Shown here in pieces: positions 23,368-34,989 of a stretch of DNA of 64,000 nt (positions are counted from its first letter, which is position 1; each line of letters starts with the position of its first letter). The notes under the pieces are model-generated. The model was not told the origin of the DNA, did no database searches, and saw nothing but the letters and a program-made list of their open reading frames with translations. Source of the DNA: Brachypterus glaber (taxonomy: Eukaryota; Arthropoda; Insecta; Coleoptera; Kateretidae); assembly GCA_958510825.1 (NCBI GenBank), contig OY294049.1:5208001-5272000 (forward strand). The letters run 5' to 3'. The translations under genes and the position numbers were made by a program.

Positions 23368-24472
23368 CACTAGGCAACAAATCGCAACTTTTTTTTTGCC
23401 CCGATCGGAAGGTAAATTTTTCTTACTAATTCGAGGGCGTAGAATCCGAATCTTACCTTAGAAAAATTCCAGCACCTAAAATTTTTGAGATATAAGTTCA
23501 GGTAATAATGACGTTTTTTTTCAAAATCTTTAAAAAAAAGAGTAGAATTTTGAAAATTTTAGTGTATATTAAAAAAAATACGAGGAATTCAAAAATCTAT
23601 ATGTCAAGAACCTACTGTCAGAGTAAGTACGCGAAAAAAAAATAAAAAGGTTAAAATGAAAGTGCAGAGTTTGCTTAATTGCTCATTTGTGGCAAACCTA
23701 TCAAATTTTTTTAAAAACTTTATAAAACTTAATTTGTAGATTATAAAATTCTCTACAAAAATATTTCTACAAATATTTTTTTATTTTGCTTACTTTGTTC
23801 CAAAAAAGTAAATAAATGAAAAAGATATAAAATTAAAGTACACAGTGTAAACTTTTTTCCCGAGCCCAAAAAATATATTTTTCTTATCAATTTAAAGGCG
23901 CAGAATCCAAATTTGACCTTAAAACAATTCAGCACGTCTTATTTTTTAAATTTAAGTGCATGCAATTATGCCAATTTAAAAATAATTTATAAAACAAAAT
24001 ATTGTGTATTTTTTTGTTTGTTTTAATGGTTCTACATCATAAAAATGTTACTTTATTACATAAGAACTATAATACGTAACATTTTTTTAGTTCGTTTTTG
24101 ACCTCCTAGTAATGATAAGCTTGCCCCCTTAAGCACCCTTCTTCTTACCCTCCACCCCTACTTAGTTTTGTCACATTATCCATTTTTTTTAATTTTTTTT
24201 TTCATAATATTCCTATTTATTCTACCTATGAATTTAAAGTTTCTATGTTTTAACTTGGGTATTTTTTAACTAATATTGAGTCGCCGAATCCAAATATGTC
24301 TTATATATTTATATATAGGACCAGGATCATTATAAAATAATGATTTTTTAACATTTTCATCTTATTTTTCTCAGAAAACTTAGGTAATAGAAATATTCTG
24401 AGGTTTCAGCGACCCAAAATTAGTTAAAAAACATATGACTCCAATCGGGGCAAGAAACCGTGTTGCCTAGTG
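23368..24472. mobile_element. 1.1-kb TIR element with CACTAGGCAAC ends
   Basis: The left end CACTAGGCAACAAATCGCAA followed by GCCCCGATCGGA pairs with the right end TCCAATCGGGGC...GTTGCCTAGTG. TTA flanks both sides (23365-23367 and 24473-24475), a possible 3-bp duplication. Three interior blocks (near 23430, 23895 and 24280) read G(C)CG(C/T)AGAATCC(G/A)AAT, echoing the hairpin family at 22440. No transposase is recognisable. Confidence 0.65.
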
Positions 24473-24479
24473 TTATTAG

Positions 24480-25090
24480 TTACTGGTTTATACGACAAGG
24501 AAAAAAGTTTAAATTGTCTTTAGATTTTGGAACAATAAATTATTTAAATAGTCAGACAACTAATCCACTTACTAATAAATCAGATTTAGGAAGTATTATA
24601 AATTTACTATAGCATAAATGCTATAGTAAAGACAGATATAATAATTCACAATTAAAATACATGATTGATTTAAAGTGTCATTTCAGTAGATAAATCTATT
24701 TTGAAAACGCAGGCTTTAAAATCACTTGAACGAATAGTTTATATTCAATTTATAATACTAAAAATCGATGAACGCGTCAAATAAAAAGCAACAGAAAAAA
24801 CTTCATCGAGGGGTTAAAGCCTTAGGTCTACTGCAGTATTAAACTGGTTTATATTAAAATTATTATAATACTGGTTTCCATTAAATCATCAAATAAAAAA
24901 AAAAAATAATCTTAATTAAAATAAGTTTAATTTCAAACATCAGTAAATTCACAAAAGCTGATATATATCAGCTTTTGTATTTATATTTATATTTCGTATA
25001 GATTAAATATCTTCTATAGGCAAATAAAACAAATCTGATCAGATCTAAAATGTTCAGATTACTGATGAGCCTGATTTAAACAGATTTGAC
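24480..25090. other. No gene recognised; two tiny hairpins
   Basis: AT-rich DNA. Short perfect palindromes occur near 24602..24630 (TTTACTATAGCAT and complement) and 24954..24979 (AAAGCTGATATATATCAGCTTT). No coding or splice signals are evident. Confidence 0.5.
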
Positions 25091-25094
25091 CAAT

Positions 25095-25370
25095 ATCATC
25101 CCCCACCCCTAGTAAAAATAAGTACATAAAAATACCATACGAAGATGGGCCTTATCAATATTTGCAAAACCTCGTTGCTATATCTCAAAGGGTTCCTGAG
25201 TTATTAAATAAAAACCGAATATTTAGCCACTTTCAAAGAGGCTTAGCTTCTTTATGACGAATTTTTAGGCATATGTTTATAGGAACTTTTTGTTATATTT
25301 TATGATGTACCCCTTAAAATTTCAGACCTTATTTCAAATACAACGTGTATACGTATAACTTTTTAGGGAA
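25095..25370 (+). repeat. Partial TACAGGG-family arm
   Basis: One arm of the family found complete just downstream: CACCCCTAGT, ACGAAGATGGGCCTTAT, AACCTCGTTGC, TTAGCCACTTTCAAAG, ATATGTTTATAGGAAC and GTGTATA in the same order. It lacks the partner arm. Confidence 0.6.
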
Positions 25371-25560
25371 GACGAAGCTCGTCAAAATATTTTAGTAGCG
25401 TATTCTACATATATTAAGAAGTATAAAAAAGCAACAAAAAAATATATTTTTTGAAACCAAAAATTAGAACAACACCATAAGGAAATAACACTCAAAATTA
25501 TATAATCTAAACCATTCTTGAATAGAAATAATTGAAACAGAACGTTATCAAACAAATATA

Positions 25561-26693
25561 CAGGGTTATTTAGAAATAGGGTCATTAATTTAAAGGGGGT
25601 AATTCTACATTGGAAAATATGATAAAAAGTTCCTATAAACATATGTCTAAAAATTCGTCGTAAGGGAGCTAAGTCCATTTGAAAGTGGCTAAAAATTCTG
25701 TTAATAACTTAGACACCCTTTGAGACATAGCAAAAAAAATCCTGCACGTGAACAAATCTTAATAATACCATTTTCGTATGTTAGTTTCATTACTTACTTA
25801 TTACTTATTTTAACCAGGGGTGTACGAAACAGGGGGGACTTATCAGTTTTGAGATCCCAAACTTTTTTCTGCGTTATTTTTTTGTAATTTTTTATTTGCA
25901 ATATGATTCCTTAGGTCAAAATACATAAAAAAGGTACTCTTTTTGTAATACTGTAGGATTGACCGTTTTTGATAAAAACTCATTTGAAGGTGAAATTTCA
26001 CGTTTTGAGGACGAAAAATTAAATACTGATATGTTTAAAACCAAAATTTCAGTAATGCATGGTTATTCTATACAAAAACTAAGAAAAAAAGTTTCTATAC
26101 ATGTAGGTCGAAAAATCGCTTTTAAGGTACTAGGGCCCTTTAAAAATTGTGTATTTTAGTAGACCATATCTCCCTTAGGATTGATTTTTGTAAGTACCTG
26201 TAGATGAGGTTTTTTTTTAGTTTTTGATGTACATTCACCTTGAATCATTGAAATTTCGGTTTTCAAAATTTTAGTATTTAATTTTTCGTCCTCGAACCGA
26301 GAAATTTCACCTGCAAATGATTTTTTCTCGAAAACGGTTAATCCTACAGTATTACAACAAGAGTACCTTTTTTTATGAATTTTGGCCTAAGGCAATAAAA
26401 TTGCAAAAAAGTTACACAGAAAAAAATTTGGAACAAAAACTGACAAGGCTCTTTTCGCACACCCCTAGTTAAATAAGTACATGAAGATAACATACGAAGG
26501 TGGGCCTTATTAAGATTAGTTTACATTCAAAACCTCGTTGCTGAAGTTCCTGAGTTATTAAATAAAAACCGAACTTTTAGGCCACTTTCAAAGGGGCTTA
26601 GCTCCCTTACGACGTATTTTTAAACATATGTTTATAGGAACTTTTTTTTATATTTTCCCTTAAAATTATTTATCATATTTCTGAATAACCCTG
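25561..26693. mobile_element. 1.13-kb TA-flanked foldback element (complete TACAGGG-family member)
   Basis: The ends CAGGGTTATTTAGAAAT and the complement CAGGGTTATTCAGAAAT are flanked by TA (25559-25560 and 26694-26695). Nearly the whole element is two inverted arms of about 500 bp meeting near 26130. Landmarks in each arm are CATATGT(C/T)TA, GGGAGCTAAG, CTTATCAGTTTT, GTAATACTGTAGGATT and GAAATTTCACG(T)TTTGAGG. Two 66-98-codon frames lie in the arms but mirror each other and are not genes. This copy defines the boundaries for the fragments elsewhere. Confidence 0.75.
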
Positions 26694-26818
26694 TATAAAA
26701 AGTCCAAACACTTCTATGCATATTTTGACATATAATGTGCCATCATACAAAGAAAATTTCTAGATTGAGGTCTCAACCTTTTATGTGACATTTAATGTCA
26801 TTAAAGAGTCCCTCCTAC

Positions 26819-26899
26819 CGTTAATATTCTCTACGCAGAAGACCCTCGATGTAAATCTGGCAGGCTGGGTGATTTTTAAATCTGGGCCGGCTGGTATTC
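26819..26899 (-). CDS. Weak candidate 81-bp exon of unknown protein
   Basis: On the minus strand CTATTCAG precedes 26899 and GTAGGA follows 26819. Between them 27 codons are open with phase 1-1 boundaries, the same phase as the Ig exon. The translation starts IPAGPDLKITQPARF and includes one cysteine (RVFCVEN). Base composition is less AT-rich than the surroundings. I do not recognise the peptide. The donor is suboptimal and the acceptor tract is weak, so it may be chance. Confidence 0.25.
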
Positions 26900-27550
26900 C
26901 TGAATAGAAAATACAAAACACAATATTTATGCTTAATCTCATACTATTTATCAGCATTACACGCCGAAACGGTTCCCCGCCGCCGCGGCGCGCCAAGATG
27001 AATGATCGGATTCGGAAAAATGAAAATATGATTTCAAACAAGGCGTGAAAATATCATGCTTTGAATTTTATCTTATACTCCTTTTAGTTTATAGTCTATT
27101 AGCATAAAATACGTTTTTGTTTGCGTTATCTACTTTGGACCTCTAGGTGGACCTCTTTTAGGACAAATATGCACTAGAGTAGTTCAATTTTTTTTATTTA
27201 CTTAATATTTTCTATTTGTTGTGGTTTATAACGCCCTTAGAGTAAAAATTTATAGAGAAAATCCTAAGGGGTACTTTTAGGGCCCTAAAAACCCTAAAAT
27301 CACGCAAATATCGACCAAATTCGTATAAAACAACCCCTATTGTTTGTAATTTTATAAAATTTAAAAACTTTGATATCCATGTTTTTTCTTTTTGAGTTTC
27401 AAAATAAGCCTGTAAAATCTTAGCCTGATCAAAAGTTTCTAACCAGTGCCAACAAGGCCCCAAAATTACTCCTAAATTCCGAAAAAGTGCATTTTCTATT
27501 AATTTGTGCTACTGACGAATTAAAAATATTAAATAAAAAAAGCTTTTATG
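26900..27550. other. No gene recognised; includes a short GC-rich patch
   Basis: A patch at about 26964..26998 (CCCCGCCGCCGCGGCGCGCC) is strikingly GC-rich in this AT-rich window. It sits about 65 bases upstream (minus strand) of the weak exon candidate. The rest, including an 83-codon minus-strand frame at 27212..27463, has nothing recognisable. Confidence 0.45.
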
Positions 27551-27553
27551 TCA

Positions 27554-27807
27554 CTTTTTTTAAATACATATTTTTTACATAGATATTTACAAAAAGTTAA
27601 TGGTGATCTAATAATTTTGGCTAAACCCCCTTATAAAATTAATATTTTAATCACGGCTACCATCAGAATTTCAATTGTCATCATTGTCACTGTCATTCTG
27701 ATGGTAGCTATGATTAAAATATTAATTTCATAAGGGGGTTTAGCCAAAATTATAAGATTACCATTAACTTGTAAATGTCTATGTAAAAATACGTATTTAA
27801 AAAAAAC
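27554..27807. mobile_element. 254-bp hairpin MITE
   Basis: The arms (27554..27669 and 27694..27807) are close reverse complements sharing TTAATGGT(G)ATCT, TTTGGCTAAACCCCCTTAT, ATTAATATTTTAATCA and CTACCATCAGAAT. The loop is about 24 bases. The two opposite-strand frames that cover it (61 and 90 codons) are mirror images of one another and are not genes. Confidence 0.75.
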
Positions 27808-27912
27808 TTTATTATTTTTCTCCGTGGTCCGCAAAAAACTGCAACTTTTTTTTTTCCATAGAATAATATTACTATAAGGACAGAAATTTTTAATTTTAAA
27901 CAAAATTAAAAA

Positions 27913-28171
27913 AATATTAATTTATTATTCCATCAATCTATTTTCTAATCATCGTCTACCTTGTCTACATCTAGCAATAGATGGCGCACAAGTTTACATC
28001 AATCTAATGGCTATATTCCTTTTGCGAATAAAGTCTAAAAACGTTTTCTTAATCAGCGTGCAGAGTTGACTCTTGGTACTGAAGAGGGCCAGCAGCCCGA
28101 AACTGTCAGTCTACCAATATCACTCTGTACGATGATTAGAAAATAGATTGATGGAATAATAAATTAATATT
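27913..28171. mobile_element. 259-bp element with perfect 43-bp terminal inverted repeats
   Basis: The segment 27913..27955 (starting AATATTAATTTATTATTCC) is the exact reverse complement of 28129..28171. The interior contains TAGATGGCGC and a CTGAAGA-GGGC-CAGCA-GCCC-GAAAC block at 28079..28103. That block resembles a hammerhead ribozyme core, although the other helices are not evident. No coding sequence. Confidence 0.8.
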
Positions 28172-28174
28172 ACT

Positions 28175-29080
28175 ATAGTTAAAGAAAAATCTCCATGGAA
28201 AGGAACAATTAACAAATGGTTATTTTTTTATATTTATGATTTAAACTGATAGTTATTATGTTCAGGATAATTAAGTATATATTCTATGATTAAAAAAATT
28301 AGTTTATTTTATAGATAGCTTAAGATCTTGAAGTAAAGATTTTCACGAAAATAGGGGATTAAATAAATTTTTAAGTTAGATTATATCTTTATCATATTAA
28401 ATGCTTTAATTTTAAGTATACAGTTAAGGTACAAAAACCGACTCGCCATATTGATTCCGTCATTTTGAATTTTTAAGTTATGGACATTGATGTACATAAA
28501 CATAACCAAAAGAGGCCAATTTACACATTGTTATAAAGATCGAAACAAAAAAAAAATAAATTTTGGACCACCCTAATGGTGCGGATTTTTTAAATTTTTT
28601 TCTTTATTTTATTCGAAATCAGCGGTATCTAAAATAGCTGTATGCAAAAAATTTAGAATTTTGTCCACTTTTATTTTTCGCTGGCCCACTGTGCTACGCG
28701 ATGTTTGTTTCTAGGATGATATAATATAGCATATCATATGATATGTATCAATATGATATAGACGGCAATATAATTATTCTTATATAAGAAATAAAGTATC
28801 CCATTTCTGAGATAAAACTGCAACGACAAAACCGTAAAACAAAAATCGCAAGTATAGCTGTAGTCATACTGTAAAGGGGCCTGATGGATAAAGATATGGA
28901 CACCGTTTTAGGGCATAAATGAACACAAACGTTATAACGTTATAACTTTCACAAACATTATAAAGTATACAAGCGAAATATAGTGTATCGATTGATGATA
29001 AAAAAATTGCAGGAAGCTAATATTTTAAAAACCACTGTGGTAAAAGCGTAACTAATTGAGGCATAAACGTTTACATGATT
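28175..29080. other. No gene recognised
   Basis: AT-rich DNA with a TATCATATGATATG palindrome near 28730. Reading frames continuing into the next repeat are chance products. Confidence 0.5.
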
Positions 29081-29085
29081 GAATA

Positions 29086-29385
29086 TTAGGGTGTGTAAAA
29101 AAATCCCGAATTCCGAAATCGAAAACGCTCTTTGGCTCAAAAGTTGCTCGTTGGTAAAAAACGGTGGCCTCAAAAATGAGCCAAATCGATTAATGTTCAG
29201 AAGTAGCTCAAAGCACTCAAACTTTGAAAAAAATCGGTTCCTGTTTTTTGGATGAAAACCGATTGTATATAAAATTGAGGAAATTTTAGAGGGTTTTTTT
29301 GGTAACATTTAGAAACAATACTAGCTGGAAGAAACTGAAAAAATTATAGCTTCCCTCCCCTTAAGTTAAAACAAAAAAAATCGCC
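29086..29385 (+). repeat. Single arm of the GGGTGTGTCAAAAAATCCCG foldback family
   Basis: Matches the left arm of 60075..60848 along its length: GTGTAAAAAAATCCCGAATT, GGCTCAAAAGTTG, AAAAATGAGCCAAATCGATT, AATCGGT(T/A)CCTGTTTTT and CCCTCCCCTTAAGTT. The 116-codon minus-strand frame covering it is an accident of the repeat. No inverted partner lies nearby. Confidence 0.6.
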
Positions 29386-29799
29386 AAACACCCTGTACAA
29401 TTTCAAATAATTTTTCTCTGCTACGGCATTATTTAAAGTGTTTTACTTGTGATTAATTATTTTTTCCTAATTCCTAATAAATATGAGCGCAGTTGTTACA
29501 TACACATGTTCTCTGTCGATTTTAAACGTCCAAATATCCATGATTTATTAGAGACATTTATTTTTTCGTTTTTTGAAATATTTAAGGTAGGAACTTATTT
29601 CCTAAAACGAACATGACGTCATTCATTTTACAAATAAACTACAATTACCTGTGAAAAACTAGCTCCTCGTTTAATTGTTTGTATTAACACAAAAAAGTTC
29701 AAATAAATTTTACAAGAAGCACAAAAGCAAAGAAATAAAAATGGTTTCTTGTTGTTTTTTTTCTGTTTTTTTTTGAGACGACCCGTTTCGAAAATAAAT

Positions 29800-30120
29800 T
29801 GAGTTTGCATAAAAAATATTTCTTTGAGTGGCAGGTAAGATGCAAAGCTGACTCCTCTATTGGGAGTCGGAATACTGTTTCTTTACTGTGGCCAAAACGT
29901 TCACAAAGTATTAGTAATGGTTATGGCAGCAGAGGGTTTAGCGCGTTCAATTTAAAAAAAGGGCTTCTTATAGAATATCCCCGAGATGTGTCTCGTTTTC
30001 CAAATGAACATCGATACCTGGCCGAAATAAATATAAATAGGACGTGATCCGTTCTCATGCAGAATGAGACTCTTGACCTAATTATTGGTAAACCGATAAA
30101 AACTAAATGTGTCACAAAAT
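29800..30120. other. Unassigned, less AT-rich patch
   Basis: Composition here is more balanced than in neighbouring DNA and opposite-strand frames of 82 and 64 codons overlap. One alternative frame has short peptide-like stretches, but stops break it and I recognise no family. It may be a decayed transposon coding region. Confidence 0.3.
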
Positions 30121-30124
30121 TGGA

Positions 30125-31795
30125 GACCTATTCGTTTAAGGCAAATAGATTTTATATTAAAGGTAATTAATTAAGTTAATTACCACAGTTAAACTATAAT
30201 TATTACCATTAACAATCATTGACCATTATGGTCATTGGTTCGATATATTTAAAAAAATAATAATAATAGTTTTTTTACCACCAATATACTTAGAAAACTG
30301 ATTTTATTTTAGAAAATTAAACTGTACTCTTGTCTCCTATTTTGTTATAGTTTTTAGTTGTGATGATTACATAAATAAAATTTTAAATTCACCACAAATA
30401 AATTTTTTCTTTGTGTATAGAGTGTATTATTAAAAAGCTAAATACATAAAAATTAATTAGAAATGAGTGCTGGGACTTGATAATAGTCTGTTGAGTTAAT
30501 TGACATACAAAAAGGCGAAAAAAGGTCAAATAAAGCGACGGCAAACATTAGCTTGTTAGATTTAGCATATATGAATAACTTATCTTTAGTAATGGGTCAT
30601 CCTATTTAATTTATTGCTCATTCAGAAAAATAATTTGCCATAAAAAATATGAGTGTCTTTAAGTTGTTAACATTGTGTTGTTATAGTTTATTTGTTTACT
30701 GCTTTTTTATCAGCTGGACTGAATTAGATTTTATTGGTAGATAGCTGTAGTATAAATTAACCTCAACCTTCCTAAGGTCTATTTAAAAAAATACAGGCTG
30801 TATGTGTATATACATATATTGTACGATTATTGTATTCTGGAGTTATAATAAAACCCTATTCTATTCTATTCTATTCTACTAACGTTCCTACAGGCATTAT
30901 CAAAAATCTAAACAGTTAGTTTTGTTTTGAGTAAGCTTTGTATTTATATAATCGGTAAGGTTCTAAATCTCGCCCCCAGCAACCTCAAGTTTAAAATCTA
31001 AAATAGCAATATGGGTCATGTGATGAATTTTTATTTTTATTAAAATTTATTTTTAATTTTTAAAATCGTATAACCGTGAAAAATAAGGTATCTTGATTAT
31101 TAAGATTAAGTACTCATTTAATTTTTTTAAATTATTTCAATGGATAACTCCGGATTGGCTTATCCGATTTTAAAAATTAAAAATGAATTTTAATTGTAAT
31201 ATATTTACATATACTTTGAAGCACGGATCTGTAGCTACGGGAAATATGTTTGGAATGTGTGTGCAAGTGTGAGGCCCGTTGCAGGCAGGAACTCCTTATA
31301 ACGGTCTGACGGAAAGAAGAGAGCGCGAATGATTCCTCCCCCTTTCGTCGGAGACTTTGTTTCATGCGGAGAACTATATTAAAAGTAGTTATTTTTTACC
31401 TTTTATGGATATAGTGTTTTTATGAATTTTTGACTAGTCTGACGATGATAATCGAAACCGGTAACTAACCTAAATTATTAATAAATTGAATGACGACTAA
31501 AAGTTTGATTTTTTTAAAACAATATCTCGACTATAAGTATAAGTACGTTAAATTATGGATCTCAATATTTTTGATTTTCGCAATTGGGTATTACTATATA
31601 TATTTGAACTTTGCGCGTTGTTTCGGATAGGTACTTTTTAGATAAAGTTTTTTTATGTATAAGAAATACACTGTAGAACTCCAGTTGAATTTCTGACTTT
31701 GTAACGAAAGTATTAATATTTTATTAATTGTATTATTGTGGAAATAAACCCCGTCAATATCTTATATGCAATCTTATTTGTTTTTTCTCAATAAA
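30125..31795. other. No gene recognised; (TTCTA)n tract
   Basis: Mostly AT-rich DNA. A CTATTCTATTCTATTCTATT run near 30858..30881, preceded by AATAAAAC, looks like a retrotransposon 3' tail, but no coding relic is attached. A somewhat GC-richer segment at about 31200..31370 holds a 62-codon frame with no recognisable motif. A CTGACGATGATAATCGAAAC phrase is at 31439..31458. Confidence 0.45.
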
Positions 31796-31799
31796 TATC

Positions 31800-31995
31800 A
31801 TTAATCAAAATAAAAATACCTTTCAATAATGCTATTTGATATTTTAAAGTTGGGGTTGCTAGGGGTTAGGGGATGAGTTTTAGCATCTAACCGAATACTA
31901 AAAGTATCTAATTGACCTGCTTTTTAGATTTTTGATATCACCTAGTTTTCAAGATAATGACTGTAGGAGAGTTAATGGGACACCCTGTATATAAC
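31800..31995 (-). repeat. Probable transposon terminus
   Basis: Read on the minus strand it begins TATACAGGGTGTCCCATT, a terminus type common in insect Tc1/mariner-like and related MITEs, and continues without coding content. No partner end is evident. Confidence 0.4.
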
Positions 31996-32254
31996 CAAGA
32001 ATACTCTAACTATAACTAAGAATTTAACTAATAAAACAGAAATAAATAATTTAATTGGCATTAAATTAAATTTTCATTAAATAATCTTACATTCTTTGGC
32101 AAATACTGGACCTTTTAGATGGTTTACCCACACCAAACTTGCTAAGAGCCTGACCAATGAAGTCAGAATTATTTGAGATATTTTGTTTGACTGGTTCTTA
32201 ATAACACGGTGTGTATGCCAAAAGTATAGGGCGTATAGGAAATGCAAAAATAGG

Positions 32255-32570
32255 CGGAATAGTTCCTATAAACATATGTCCTAAAACGTCTCGTAAGGGA
32301 GCTAGGCCCCTTCATAAGGGGTTTTAAATTTCGATTTTTATTTAATAACTCTTTGTATTAAATCTACAGTATTACATTATCTTTTTTACGTATTTTGACC
32401 TGAGGGATAAAAAAGTTACACAAAAAAATGTTTGGGACAAAAACTGATAAGCCCCCCCCCCGTTTCACACACCCTTGGTTAAAAGCACATGAAAATAACA
32501 TAACAAGATGGGTCTTATTAAGATTAGTTCACATGCAAAGCCTCGTTGCTTTAAGCCAAAGGATTTTACC
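32255..32570 (+). repeat. Partial TACAGGG-family element
   Basis: The family order is preserved: TTCCTATAAACATATGTC, GTAAGGGAGCTAGGCCCC, then a jump to TACAGTATTAC, GTTTGGGACAAAAACTGATAAG, CACACACCCTTGG and CCTCGTTGC. The interior is shortened relative to 25561..26693, so this copy carries a large internal deletion. Confidence 0.6.
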
Positions 32571-32633
32571 AAATTTAATGTGATTATTACCTGTAGAAAC
32601 CTTTCTAATTTTTATAATTTTTTATCAAAATTA

Positions 32634-32679
32634 ATGGAGAGCCCCTAGCCCAAGCTTAAGCTTATTTGGGGCTCTCCAT
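32634..32679. repeat. 46-bp hairpin
   Basis: ATGGAGAGCCCC and GGGGCTCTCCAT form a perfect 12-bp stem, extended outward by AATT, around a loop containing AAGCTTAAGCTT, itself a palindrome. Origin unknown. Confidence 0.6.
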
Positions 32680-32684
32680 AATTC

Positions 32685-34985
32685 TGTAGCAATTTTAAGT
32701 CAATAAATAAATAAAGTTATTAAACAAAAGCACTGCTCTACAAAAAAAAGATTTTTTTTTATTTTCCGGGGAGCTTTTTGTTGCATCTGGCTCCATTTGA
32801 TGCGCTGATTTCGAAACCTTTTTCCGTTTTTCTCGATCAGCTCGTTTTTTGAGATATAGCGCTCGTGAGTAAACTGTTTTTCTCGTGAATCTTACTTACC
32901 TTACTTGTACTGTAAATAACTATTTTTATTCTTTTTGGGGTTCAGTTAAAAACAAAAATAAAAAACGTCTACAATTCTCATTTATGCAAAATGTCGAAAT
33001 AAATTTTAACTGTGAAGGCTAAAGAAATGTTTTGCTAGCCTTAAAAAATATATGCCGGCAAGTTTTTAATTATTTTTTAACTCGTTACTATTAAAATAAC
33101 GTAAATTTATCTTTTTTTTTTTCAGTGTTTTTTTTTTTTTTAATACGTTGAATGTATACGAAAGAAGAACAGCTCCCTTAAATGCAAATTAGCGAAACTA
33201 ATAGCAGTCATTAAGGGACTATAAATTCATGTTGCAACTAAATTAATTCTATGCGAAGGCGTAGACCATAATAACTACAAAACAAGATGTATATCTTATG
33301 TACATACATATTTTACAAGTACGAATTATTTACAAAATATGAGATGCAGATAAAGAATTAAAAATTACTTGGGTATAAGTGGCTCATATTTCATGTCTGG
33401 TGATATATCATACTTAGTCATTTTACACAATAACCGTTAAATCGGTAGTTGTATAAAAATTAAACTAAGATATACGTTTTGTAAACAGCATGCTTTTGTA
33501 TGATATGAAGCAAAAATATTTCTTTTCGTAACTTTAAACAGTTAGGAACAAACAAAGTATTATTTTGTTGGAAAATCATGAATTTGTTTTTATCTGAGAA
33601 TAAAGTAAATCTTGAATTGAATTCTATAACACAATTTATAATTAAATATGGCGATTATCTAAAATCCTACTTTTTAGTCAATTTAGGAAACTTATATTTT
33701 TTACCATAAAATAATTTTTATAAGCAGATATAACTTAAATGTTTTCTTACTCATTAGTCATACATAAAAAGTGGCCAGAACATAATATAATAATAATAAT
33801 AAAATAATAGTTACTATAAAGTAGGAATTTAGTAAGTTTTACTGTGATGCCGACCTACCTGTTACACTTGGTAATGTAGTTAAAACTTGGTAGTTATTTT
33901 ATTGAGTAATTGTGTGGAAGTTTAATATTTCCATAAAGTAAAAAAACAATAAAAGTATTGTTTTTAGTAGTAACTACTATTCTGCAACTGTTAAATATAT
34001 AGTTTTTAGTATCTAACACAATGAAGTAGTATATTAAGTCAGAATTTAGTAATTTTAACCCATGAATGGCAACAGTTCGACTTGTTTAGGCAGCGACTAC
34101 ATAAAATGCTAGCTGGAAGAACTTCATTTTACCTATGAAAAAAACTTTGTAGTTTTAAAGCTACACAGTCTTTTTAAGTTTTTATAAACCATTTATACAA
34201 ACACCGACTTAGTTTCAAATTTTTTAGATAAATTTTAATAATTTTCTTCCGCGCTGCTATTTGTTAAAAATGTCATTTAAATGTTCTAGGTAAAAATCAA
34301 CGCTAAAAGTTTCAGTCTTTGTGAACAGATGACATACAGAATCCTAAATGACAGTTTGCCTGTAATCTTTGAGATTATGAGTTATGCAACAATTTTAGTC
34401 TGGATGCATATCTGTAGAACTGTAGAACTAACTTTGACGGTCTTTGTTGTCAATGTGTAGTGTTTATTATTTCTTCTAAATAATGTTAGTTTTAGATCAC
34501 CTTGTAAGTCTTAAGAACATACTTTAGATCGCAGTAAAGTCGCAGGCCTTTTTAAACTTATTTACTCTGTCTACGAGAGAACGATTTTTTTACGTCTAAA
34601 TTTCCAACGCTAAGTATACAAAATAACACTTTCATCTAGAAAGCTCGAGCTTTTTCCCTGCAAAGAGAAAATATGCAAATATTTTCGTATCAAAATGTGT
34701 AGGCTGTGCAAATAAAAACAGATAAAAACAGATAAAAAGCAACTTAGGATAATGGTTTACTTTAAATAATCACCTTCGATTGACACTAAATTGATTTACT
34801 AACATCAATCTTAATATACAGGATGATAAAAAAAATAACAATAGGCTTTTCAGTCCCCGAGATATATAAATTAAAAAAATAAACTGACACCACATAATGT
34901 CAGAGTTTCTAATAGTTGTATTTTTAAATCTAAATACCTCGTCTCAGAGACCAATTTAAAGCAATTTTTTGTATACACTTTATCA
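32685..34985. other. No gene recognised
   Basis: More than 2 kb of AT-rich, repeat-poor DNA with no frame above 60 codons. Small features only: tandem AAAAACAGAT near 34715 and a TACAGGATGATAA terminus-like phrase near 34816. Likely intronic or intergenic. Confidence 0.5.
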
Positions 34986-34989
34986 CTAA

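Noticed and set aside
27548..27903. 61- and 90-codon opposite-strand frames, one with Ile/Val-rich segment like a membrane helix
   Set aside because: They read the two arms of one hairpin MITE and mirror each other.
28958..29308. 116-codon minus-strand frame
   Set aside because: It lies in one arm of a foldback family and is broken in the other copy at 60098..60304.
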